Origin: Bacillota bacterium
Lineage (GTDB): Bacteria; Bacillota_A; Clostridia; Acetivibrionales; DUMB01
Assembly: GCA_023621975.1 (NCBI GenBank)
Contig: JAMOAC010000240.1
Coordinates: forward strand, 1-5,382
DNA length: 5,382 nt
Direction of reading: 5' to 3'
Position 1 is the stretch's first letter, and every line of letters begins with the position of its first letter. Shown here piece after piece: positions 1 through 5,382 of the stretch. The notes beneath the pieces were generated by a model. The model did no database searches, had not been told where the DNA came from, and saw only the letters and a program-made list of their open reading frames with translations. Position numbers and translations under genes: made by a program.

Positions 1-645
1 GCTTTCTGTATCTATTGCGGATATGTTGTCCAGAATCCATTCCGGTCTTGCATTAATTATTAAGGCATTGTCAATTTTTTTAAGAGGCCCTGTTGTTTCA
101 TACATTATGTAAGTAAGAACATTTTCGTACTCCTGAACTTTTCCATATTCATATGCTATTTTCCGAAGTATTGGTTTTTGCTTGGGAATATTAGGATATT
201 CTTTAATCAGCTTTTTTAACTCTTTGTCATCAAAATATAAAGACTTGCCTGTATAGTAATATTGCTCATTTATACTATTGTAAACACAGATGGAGTGAAT
301 ATAGTTATTTGACAACATTACGGAGCTTGTAGCCCCAATTAGTTTACTGTACAACTCACTCATATCTATGCTTCCCTGAGATGAGTTCATAATATAAGAA
401 ACTCCGGGATTTAAAAAAAGGGATTTCGATGAATTTTTAATTGTTTTATCAACAAACTCGATATTAAACTTTAATTGGTTTAATATCTTTTTACTTGTTT
501 CGAACTCATTTTTCATAAATATCTGGTGAGCAATAAGGTAAGTAGTTATGGTAAAGGCAATTACGACTAAAGATATAACGGCAGTCAACCAGAGAAGTAG
601 GCGCCCGAAATATTTCTTTTTGGCTAATATTCCCCTCTTCAGCAT
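1..645 (-). CDS. Membrane-anchored regulator, N-terminal part (probable YesS/YtdP-type AraC family), cut by window edge
   Basis: The frame starts at an ATG (645-643) and stays open for 215 codons to the left edge, so the C-terminus is missing. GGAGGA at 655-650, five bases before the ATG, supports this start. The protein begins with a short basic segment (MLKRGILAKKKYFGR), then one hydrophobic helix at about residues 16-38, then an apparently extracellular region from residue 39 on. That region carries features I associate with large AraC-type membrane regulators found beside LplABC-type transporters: a VDKTIKNSSKSLF stretch (about 65-77), YIHSICVYN (115-123), and a NALIINARPEWILDNI stretch (193-208). 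In known relatives a Cache-like sensor domain is followed by a second membrane helix and a C-terminal AraC helix-turn-helix; neither of these is visible here. A YesM-type histidine kinase would have a similar N-terminal layout and cannot be excluded. Its position after a sugar-transport operon suggests local regulation, which is an inference. Confidence 0.72.
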   Translation of the reverse strand, partial: MLKRGILAKKKYFGRLLLWLTAVISLVVIAFTITTYLIAHQIFMKNEFETSKKILNQLKFNIEFVDKTIKNSSKSLFLNPGVSYIMNSSQGSIDMSELYSKLIGATSSVMLSNNYIHSICVYNSINEQYYYTGKSLYFDDKELKKLIKEYPNIPKQKPILRKIAYEYGKVQEYENVLTYIMYETTGPLKKIDNALIINARPEWILDNISAIDTES

Positions 646-882
646 GTTTTCCTCCATGAAGAATATTATAAAATAATATATACACTTTTAACTAGGAATA
701 TATGAATGCTTCCTGCAATACATTACAGTTCACTTGTTAGAAACTGGAAGGTAGGAATATTACCGCTTTTGTTTTCCAATATATAAATACCTACATTAAT
801 TATTATATTATGCACATTAATAATTATATTATGTATATTAAATAATGTAAATAATATCTGCTAATTCTAACCTTTGTTCATG
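646..882. other. AT-rich intergenic region before the regulator gene
   Basis: This 237-base gap separates the dehydrogenase stop from the regulator start. I see no gene and no convincing intrinsic terminator (no GC-rich stem followed by a T run on the minus strand). It holds a 21-bp tandem duplication at 793-834 and a 9-bp direct repeat TAGGAATAT (plus strand) at 693-701 and 752-760. It also has a weak 5-bp inverted repeat, CAGTT/AACTG, at 726-746. A perfect TATAAT lies on the minus strand at 670-665, but it has no good -35 partner and would give a leader of only about a dozen bases. Whether the regulator has its own promoter or is read through from upstream therefore stays open. Confidence 0.6.
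793..834. repeat. Two tandem 21-bp AT-rich repeats
   Basis: Two adjacent copies, 793-813 and 814-834, both begin ACATTAAT and end ATTATATTATG plus one base. They match at 19 of 21 positions, differing only at unit positions 9 and 21. A degenerate third copy may follow from 835 (ATATTAAATAATG). The period of 21 bp equals about two helical turns, so the copies would lie on one face of the DNA. The sequence is almost pure A/T, so slippage in a low-complexity stretch is a plain alternative to a functional binding array. Confidence 0.6.
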
Positions 883-1830
883 TTATGGAATTACTATTCC
901 CTTTATATAATTTTTCGGCTTATTATCCAGTATCTCAAATGCAGTTTGTATATTATCCAGGTTGAAAATGTGGGAAATAGTTTCCTCTACCTTGAATACT
1001 CCATTATTTATTAATTGTACAGCTCTTCGCATATCATCATATTGATTCAGGGAATATGCAGGATGTGCAACCCTTATCTCCAATCCTTTATCTATTGCTT
1101 CCCTGAAGTCAAATTCCCTTGCTGTATCCTTATGAGAACTCATCACTATCAGTCTTCCCCTCCCGGTTTTCATATAGCTCATGGACGTGCTTATCAAAGC
1201 CGGTATCCCTGTTCCTTCAATCAGAAAATCTGCCATATTTTCATTTGTTATATCAGTTATCCTGTGCTTTACATTCTCCCTTTTGGAGTTAATTATGTGA
1301 GTAGCCCCGAATTTCCTTGCCAATGCCAGCTTTCTGTCATCAACATCTATGGCTATAAGCGCCCCGAGAAAATTACCTGCCAGTACCTGAATGCACCATA
1401 ACCCCATGGGTCCACAGCCCAAAACCACGCCATAGTCACCTGCTTCAGGTGCAGCAGCTCTCAGTACGGTGACAATGCATTTTAACGGTTCTCCCAGAGC
1501 ATACTTTGGATCAACATTTTTAGAAAGTTTATAACAATCTTTTTCAGAAACAGTCATGTAGTCTGCAAATCCTCCGCTTCCATAACCGGTCACTGCATCT
1601 CCGACGGCAAACCCCTTTGTATTTTTTCCTGCCTGTACCACAATTCCTGCCCACTCATGTCCCAGTGCCATGGGGCACGTACCCAAAAGCCCTTTGAAAT
1701 GATTTAATTCCCAGTTGCAGAGTCCGCAAACACTGACCTTTACAAGCAATTGATCATCTGTTAGGTTTATGTCTTCTTCTCTTACTTCAAATCTGCCTGG
1801 TTCCACCAAATATGCTCTTCTGGTTTTCAT
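883..1830 (-). CDS. Zinc-dependent medium-chain alcohol/polyol dehydrogenase, short form without structural-zinc lobe
   Basis: This is a 315-residue medium-chain dehydrogenase/reductase, expected to oxidise or reduce a sugar, polyol or other alcohol in the cytoplasm with a nicotinamide cofactor. The N-terminal catalytic domain has C35 in CGLCNWE, H58-E59 in GHEWAG and E114 in GEPLKC. This set resembles the Cys-His-Glu-Glu site of sorbitol-dehydrogenase relatives. The Rossmann domain shows GCGPMG at 138-143 and an acidic D162 after the second strand (AIDVDD), which favours NAD over NADP. Family members are usually about 340-350 residues. Here GDAVTGYGSGGFADYM (78-92) runs straight through the place where the four-cysteine structural-zinc loop normally sits, which explains the shorter length. 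I start the gene at ATG 1830, because GGGAG lies eight bases upstream; an in-frame TTG at 1845 would add five residues but overlaps that ribosome binding site. The gene follows the binding-protein gene after 144-159 bases and may be co-transcribed. The substrate is not predictable. Confidence 0.88.
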   Translation of the reverse strand: MKTRRAYLVEPGRFEVREEDINLTDDQLLVKVSVCGLCNWELNHFKGLLGTCPMALGHEWAGIVVQAGKNTKGFAVGDAVTGYGSGGFADYMTVSEKDCYKLSKNVDPKYALGEPLKCIVTVLRAAAPEAGDYGVVLGCGPMGLWCIQVLAGNFLGALIAIDVDDRKLALARKFGATHIINSKRENVKHRITDITNENMADFLIEGTGIPALISTSMSYMKTGRGRLIVMSSHKDTAREFDFREAIDKGLEIRVAHPAYSLNQYDDMRRAVQLINNGVFKVEETISHIFNLDNIQTAFEILDNKPKNYIKGIVIP

Positions 1831-1838
1831 ACATTCAT

Positions 1839-1843
1839 CTCCC
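1839..1843 (-). promoter_or_regulatory. Ribosome binding site deciding the dehydrogenase start
   Basis: The minus strand reads GGGAG here, eight bases before the ATG at 1830-1828 (MKTRR...). An upstream in-frame TTG at 1845-1843 overlaps this site, so it is unlikely to be the start. A nearer ATG at 1838 is out of frame and meets a stop after three codons. Confidence 0.65.
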
Positions 1844-1894
1844 AAACGAATTTAATACGTCATTTTTTTGAATTCTTACTTAAAATTGTAATTT

Positions 1895-1927
1895 CCCAGG
1901 CCTGCAGTATAATGCTGCAGACCTGGG
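1895..1927 (-). other. Intercistronic stem-loop between binding-protein and dehydrogenase genes
   Basis: On the minus strand CCCAGGTCTGCAG (1927-1915) and CTGCAGGCCTGGG (1907-1895) pair over 13 positions around a 7-base loop, CATTATA. Twelve pairs are Watson-Crick and one is a U-G wobble. In plus-strand RNA the same position would be an A/C mismatch, so the fold is better in the transcript of the genes. No T run follows on the minus strand (AAATTACAATTTTAAG), so it is not a canonical intrinsic terminator. Such hairpins after binding-protein genes often protect the upstream mRNA from 3' decay or partly reduce readthrough. That role is inferred here. Confidence 0.7.
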
Positions 1928-1936
1928 TGGATGCAT

Positions 1937-1953
1937 AATGTTTACTAAACATT
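1937..1953. promoter_or_regulatory. 17-bp palindrome, possible operator
   Basis: The plus strand reads AATGTTTACTAAACATT, two perfect 8-bp arms around a single central base. The form (TGTTTAnTAAACA core) is like the operator of a dimeric repressor or activator. It lies 37 bases after the binding-protein stop codon and ten bases before the 13-bp stem-loop. As RNA it would make only a poor hairpin, because the centre is too tight, so a protein-binding site is the likelier reading. I recognise no specific regulator for it. Confidence 0.4.
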
Positions 1954-1989
1954 TGCTTTTTTACTATATTTTTGCAAGTTCATACGAAA

Positions 1990-3567
1990 TTATTGTTTGC
2001 CGTTTGCAGCCTTCCACTCCTCAATCTGCCTGGTCAGCTCTTCAATAACTTTATCAAGACCTGCTTTTCTTGCTCTTTCTTTTTGCTCTGCAAGATACTT
2101 TTCCACGTCAGGTGCACTGCCGCTTGTCAGTATCTTATCCATTTCCAGCATAATTGCTTGTATCTGTGCCATTTCCTTCTTAATGGGTTCATTATCCTGC
2201 ACAAATCCAAGAATAGGTGAAACTGCTGCAGATTCTGTTTGCTTCTTCATCCTTTCCAGAGCTTCTGCTGAATTCCAGTTTGAAGGCCACTGATCCCACA
2301 ACGGTCCTGTCCAGCATGCCCATATTGTCCATTTAGTATTTTCAAATGTTCTAACTGTAGGATTATCAGTACCCTTACCTTCAACAACTTCATAATTAAT
2401 TCCTTCCACACCATAACAGCTCATGTTGAAGAAAGTCTTGTCTGCATACATATAATCCTGCAACATCATTGCCCTCTCAGGATTTTTGGAAGTAGAACTT
2501 ATACATGTGAAACAGCTGAGTACCCTGTCAGTACCAATAAGCGGAGTGTACATAGGTATTTCCACAGTTGGGAACCCATAGGCATTGGTTGATTTTTCAG
2601 CAGTCTCATCGTAAATACCGGCATCGGGCATTACAGCGTATTTACCTGTCTTACATTCAGCATCCCTTGCGTCAATCTTTGAAATCCAGTCTTTTGCAAT
2701 ATACCCTTTCTTATAAAATTCACTCAGTGTCTTTGCTCTTTCAATAACTCCCTCATCGTCATATGGCCAAATAACCTTTCCTTTTTCAACATCATACCAG
2801 CCATCCATATCATGTTTTGAAAGATTCCATAAGAAATTCCATTTCAGAGGGAACATCGGGATCATTCCAGGTTCGTTTTCCTTAACTGCTGCAAGGAATG
2901 GTTCAAGATCTTTCAAATCCTTAACGCTCTTATAATCGAAATTGTACTTTTCCACCAAGTCCTTCTTCAATACTATACCGGCTGTTTGAGCATAAACAAA
3001 AGGATGTGGTATAGCATATTTTTTTCCCTTGAATGTTGCAGCTTGCCAATATTTAGGCTCAATTCTCTTCATTATCGTCTGTCCATACTTGTTGAGCAGG
3101 TCATCCAGTGGTATGGCAATCCCCTTTGCCACAGCCTGAGCCAAAGGAAGGCCCCAGGGATTCATAAACAGGTCAAAAGGCTCACCTGCAGCTGCCATCA
3201 GGCTTACCTGGTTTCCTGCCTCAGAACCTTCAACAAGTATAAACCTGATTTTTGTGTTAGGAAGAACGTCAGAAGCATGTTCCTCCAGATATTTGTTCAA
3301 ATGTTCCTCTACTATTGGCTGATCCGACATATCTGCAAGTGCCTTGATCACTACATAACTCACGGTATAAGGTTCCAAAGTTTGTTTATTGTCTTTTGCA
3401 GAATCATCTGAAGACGCAGTCTCATCTGTTGTTGACGTTGAACCATTGGAAGCCTTGTCCCCAGAGGTGTCATCACTTGCTTTTCCGCAACCGGCCAAAA
3501 GTGAAGCGATTACGAAAATGATCAGCAGAATTGCAGAAAACAATCTCAGCAAATTCTTTTGTCTCAT
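1990..3567 (-). CDS. Extracellular sugar-binding lipoprotein of an ABC importer (LplA/YtcQ type)
   Basis: This 525-residue lipoprotein should capture a sugar or oligosaccharide outside the cell and deliver it to the two permeases encoded just upstream. A basic start (MRQKNLLR) and hydrophobic stretch lead into the lipobox LAGC, with C27 as the lipidated cysteine. Residues 28-64 are a Ser/Thr/Asp-rich linker that probably tethers the domain to the membrane. The family-1 binding fold starts near residue 66; an FDLFMNPWG stretch (131-139) and the GKKYAIPHP segment (181-189) are typical. From about 452 to 522 the C-terminus (ILGFVQDNEPIKKE, then GLDKVIEELTRQIEEW) matches the DUF3502-like tail of LplA/YtcQ proteins. 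The length is close to that of LplA. Six tryptophans lie within residues 413-431. AAGGAGG at 3583-3577, eight bases before the ATG, fixes the start. The gene follows the second permease by 56 bases, apparently in one operon. The ligand cannot be named. Confidence 0.9.
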   Translation of the reverse strand: MRQKNLLRLFSAILLIIFVIASLLAGCGKASDDTSGDKASNGSTSTTDETASSDDSAKDNKQTLEPYTVSYVVIKALADMSDQPIVEEHLNKYLEEHASDVLPNTKIRFILVEGSEAGNQVSLMAAAGEPFDLFMNPWGLPLAQAVAKGIAIPLDDLLNKYGQTIMKRIEPKYWQAATFKGKKYAIPHPFVYAQTAGIVLKKDLVEKYNFDYKSVKDLKDLEPFLAAVKENEPGMIPMFPLKWNFLWNLSKHDMDGWYDVEKGKVIWPYDDEGVIERAKTLSEFYKKGYIAKDWISKIDARDAECKTGKYAVMPDAGIYDETAEKSTNAYGFPTVEIPMYTPLIGTDRVLSCFTCISSTSKNPERAMMLQDYMYADKTFFNMSCYGVEGINYEVVEGKGTDNPTVRTFENTKWTIWACWTGPLWDQWPSNWNSAEALERMKKQTESAAVSPILGFVQDNEPIKKEMAQIQAIMLEMDKILTSGSAPDVEKYLAEQKERARKAGLDKVIEELTRQIEEWKAANGKQ

Positions 3568-3623
3568 GACACTTTGCCTCCTTAACTTAATTTTTTTATT
3601 TTAAAGGGCTCCGTCTCAGCAAA

Positions 3624-4520
3624 CTAACCCTTAATAGAGCCTATTGTAAGTCCTTTAATAAAGTACCTCTGGAAGAACGGAAAGATAAACAGCATGGGGC
3701 CCGCTGCCAGTACACACATTGCCATCCTGGCAGAATACTGCGGCAAGTCTACTGTTGAACCTGTCAGGAGCCTGCCGGCTGAAGAATTCAGGAACTCAAT
3801 ATTTTTCATAATAGTAACCAGCAGATACTGCAATGAATACAAGTTTATATTAGTGGTATATGTCATGCTCTGGAACCAGTCATTCCAGTAATTGAAGGCA
3901 ATGAACAACCCTACGGTGGCAATTGCCGGTTTGGAAAGAGGAAGAATAATTTGGACGAATATTCTGAATTCCCTTGCGCCGTCAATTTTAGCTGATTCAA
4001 TCAATGCACTGGGTATTGTTTGTAAGAAGCTTCTCATCAATATTACATAAAAAGGCATGCACAAGTATGGAAAAAGCAGTGCAAAAAATGTATCTTTCAT
4101 TTTAAACCAGGATACTATCATGATATATGTCGGCACAAGCCCTCCGTTAAAGAGCATGGTGAAAAAAATATAGAATGAGAAGAACCGTCTGTACCTGTAA
4201 TCCTTTCGTGAAATAACATATCCCATACTTGTAGTAAGTATTAGCCCTAATATCGTTCCTACCATGGTTGTTAAAATGGTAACTGAATATGATGTTAACA
4301 GTTGCTTGGGATTCAGGAATATCTGCCTGTATGCAGCCAACGTAATTCCTTTAGGGAAAAAGGTATAACCTGTTGTAAATATATCCCTTTCCCTCATTAA
4401 AGAAATAATAACAACCAATATTATAGGAACAACACAAAAAAGTGTAAACAGTATTAGTACCAGGTGAATAACTAACCTTGATAATTTAATTTTGCCAGAT
4501 TTTTTCCCACTCTTTTTCAT
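3624..4520 (-). CDS. ABC sugar-importer permease, LplC/YtcP type
   Basis: This is the second membrane subunit of the importer, 298 residues long. After a very basic N-terminus (MKKSGKKSGKIK) come about six hydrophobic segments: near 16-40, 77-103, 112-135, 145-165, 196-212 and 264-285. The cytoplasmic EAA loop that docks the ATPase is clear at 175-195 (ESAKIDGA, then IILPL). LFNGGLVPTYI (123-133) and the C-terminal RYFIKGLTIGSIKG are hallmarks of the LplC/YtcP subgroup of CUT1 carbohydrate permeases. I start at ATG 4520, because AGGTGA at 4534-4529 lies eight bases upstream. A GTG at 4532, which would add four residues, has no site of its own and lies inside that sequence. The ribosome binding site overlaps the stop codon of the upstream permease, so the two are probably translationally coupled. 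The partner permease ends 12 bases earlier and the binding protein follows by 56 bases. Confidence 0.92.
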   Translation of the reverse strand: MKKSGKKSGKIKLSRLVIHLVLILFTLFCVVPIILVVIISLMRERDIFTTGYTFFPKGITLAAYRQIFLNPKQLLTSYSVTILTTMVGTILGLILTTSMGYVISRKDYRYRRFFSFYIFFTMLFNGGLVPTYIMIVSWFKMKDTFFALLFPYLCMPFYVILMRSFLQTIPSALIESAKIDGAREFRIFVQIILPLSKPAIATVGLFIAFNYWNDWFQSMTYTTNINLYSLQYLLVTIMKNIEFLNSSAGRLLTGSTVDLPQYSARMAMCVLAAGPMLFIFPFFQRYFIKGLTIGSIKG

Positions 4521-4528
4521 AGCCGTAA

Positions 4529-4534
4529 TCACCT
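4529..4534 (-). promoter_or_regulatory. Ribosome binding site overlapping the upstream stop codon
   Basis: The minus strand reads AGGTGA here. Its first two bases are the last two of the TAG (4535-4533) that ends the LplB-like gene, and the site stands eight bases before the ATG at 4520. Terminating ribosomes would sit right on it, which fits coupled 1:1 synthesis of the two permeases. It is also the reason for preferring ATG 4520 to GTG 4532. Confidence 0.65.
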
Positions 4535-5382
4535 AAAATAGCGCGTTATCAGGATTTATCTTCTTTACTACAAGATTTGTAATGAAAATAAGAATGAACC
4601 CGCATATTGATTGATACAGTCCCGCTGCCGATGACATTCCGATATCCCCGAGTTGTCTCAGTGCACGGTACACATATGTATCAATTACATCTGTCGTTGG
4701 GTACAGGATAGGATTATCTTTTGGTACATTATAAAACAATCCGAAATCTCCGTAAAAAATTCTTCCAATGGCCATAAGGTTGACAACTATAATAAGGGGT
4801 GTTATAAGCGGAAGAGATATATACCTTACCTGCTGAAGCTTTGAGGCACCATCTATTAACGCTGATTCATAGTATTCACGGTCAATCCCGATTAGTCCTG
4901 CATAGTATATAATAGCTCCATATCCCGCCATCTTCCACACATAAACAATTACAAGTATAAACGGCCAGTACTTGGGATCATTATACCACTGTATTTCGGC
5001 AATCCCGATCATCTCAAGCAATTTATTCAAAACGCCTCTTTCAGATTCAAGAAATCCTGAGACAATATACGATACAATAACCCATGACATGAAGTAGGGG
5101 AAAAAGAAAACGGTTTGGTAAAACTTTACAAACCTCTTTGTAAGTTCAAACAGAAGTAAAGCAAGCATCACAGAAAATATGGTGTTAAATGTGAAAAATA
5201 ATGCATTCATTACTACAGTATTGCGTGTGATTGTCCATAATGAATCTGAGGTTAACAGGAATTTAAAATTTTCCAGGCCCGCCCATGGACTTTTCAGTAA
5301 TCCCAGCCCTATATTGTAGTTTTTAAATGGTAAGACAAGTCCATACAGGGGGACGTAATTAAAAATAAATACGAAAATAATT
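4533..5382 (-). CDS. ABC sugar-importer permease, LplB/YteP type, N-terminus beyond window
   Basis: This is the first membrane subunit of the importer. The frame is open from the stop TAG (4535-4533) to the right edge, giving 282 visible residues. The start is outside the window, with perhaps 20-40 residues missing by comparison with family members of about 300-320. The ATG at 5210 is internal: the 57 codons before it encode conserved LplB sequence, including YVPLYGLVLPFKNY (about 9-22), SPWAGLENF (31-39) and TRNT (52-55). Further hydrophobic segments lie at about 58-78, 92-109, 138-159, 192-208 and 254-271. The ATPase-docking EAA loop is at about 172-192 (ESALIDGAS, then ISLPL). The two permeases would form a heterodimer in the cytoplasmic membrane. 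No ATPase gene is next to them, which fits CUT1 importers that share one MsmX/MsmK-like ATPase. The operon promoter is probably upstream of this gene and is not visible. Confidence 0.92.
   Translation of the reverse strand, partial: IIFVFIFNYVPLYGLVLPFKNYNIGLGLLKSPWAGLENFKFLLTSDSLWTITRNTVVMNALFFTFNTIFSVMLALLLFELTKRFVKFYQTVFFFPYFMSWVIVSYIVSGFLESERGVLNKLLEMIGIAEIQWYNDPKYWPFILVIVYVWKMAGYGAIIYYAGLIGIDREYYESALIDGASKLQQVRYISLPLITPLIIVVNLMAIGRIFYGDFGLFYNVPKDNPILYPTTDVIDTYVYRALRQLGDIGMSSAAGLYQSICGFILIFITNLVVKKINPDNALF

Noticed and set aside
665..670. Minus-strand TATAAT as a promoter for the regulator
   Set aside because: It is a perfect -10 hexamer but sits in very AT-rich DNA, lacks a convincing -35 at 16-18 bases and would start transcription only about a dozen bases before the ATG.
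1015..1401. Plus-strand open frame of 128 codons opposite the dehydrogenase
   Set aside because: It lies wholly inside a well-supported minus-strand gene, has no recognisable family features and a cysteine- and isoleucine-rich composition typical of antisense shadow frames.
1843..1845. TTG as start of the dehydrogenase
   Set aside because: It overlaps the GGGAG that best serves the ATG at 1830, has no ribosome binding site of its own, and family homology begins at about MKTRRA.
1937..1970. Palindrome plus following T-rich stretch as a plus-strand terminator
   Set aside because: No plus-strand gene leads into it, the stem is A/T-rich with almost no loop, and the T run is interrupted and offset.
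1972..2293. Plus-strand open frames opposite the end of the binding-protein gene
   Set aside because: They are antisense shadows of a clear family member. Their hydrophobic, Cys/Phe/Leu-rich look is the complement of charged and helical codons in the real gene.
2986..3604. Plus-strand open frames opposite the front of the binding-protein gene
   Set aside because: They overlap the signal peptide, linker and first domain of the lipoprotein gene. They show no family features and no operon context on that strand.
3601..3634. Possible hairpin TTAAGGG/CCCTTTAA around the second permease stop
   Set aside because: The stem is only about five to seven pairs with a 19-base loop and a bulge, overlaps the coding end, and has no T run. 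It is too weak to call a terminator or attenuator.
5208..5210. ATG as start of the first permease
   Set aside because: Conserved LplB-type sequence (YVPLYG, SPWAGLENF) continues in frame upstream to the window edge, so this methionine is internal.

Overview
The window looks like part of an AT-rich Firmicute chromosome, most likely a Clostridia member of the Ruminiclostridium type. The signs are the base composition, strong GGAGG ribosome binding sites, a Gram-positive lipoprotein signal, and permease and binding-protein families that are typical of Paenibacillus, Bacillus and polysaccharide-degrading clostridia. The genus is an inference, because no rRNA or other marker gene is present. Every gene supported here lies on the minus strand, so transcription runs from high to low coordinates. 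Both ends of the window cut through a gene.

In transcription order the layout is as follows. (1) An LplB-like ABC sugar permease occupies 4533-5382; its N-terminus lies beyond the right edge. (2) An LplC/YtcP-like permease occupies 3624-4520 and is translationally coupled to the first. (3) A 525-residue lipoprotein solute-binding protein of the LplA/YtcQ type occupies 1990-3567. (4) A 144-base gap follows, holding a 17-bp palindrome and a strong 13-bp stem-loop. (5) A short zinc-binding medium-chain dehydrogenase that lacks the structural-zinc lobe occupies 883-1830. (6) A 237-base AT-rich gap follows, with a 21-bp tandem duplication. (7) The N-terminal 215 residues of a membrane-anchored regulator occupy 1-645. 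This is probably a YesS/YtdP-type AraC-family protein, less likely a sensor kinase, and it runs off the left edge.

Together the genes read as a carbohydrate-uptake locus of the CUT1 type. The lipoprotein would capture a sugar or oligosaccharide outside the cell and the two permeases would form the membrane channel. The ATPase is not in the window; in this family it is commonly a shared MsmX/MsmK-type protein encoded elsewhere. The dehydrogenase probably acts on a sugar or polyol released from the imported substrate. The regulator probably senses an extracellular signal and controls the locus. The substrate cannot be read from the sequence. The main operon promoter would lie upstream of the first permease, outside the window.

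Nothing here amounts to a clearly new biological system. The points most worth a second look are the intercistronic palindrome plus hairpin, whose pairing is better in RNA from the coding strand, the lobe-less dehydrogenase tied to a transporter, the tryptophan cluster in the binding protein, and the tandem repeat upstream of the regulator.
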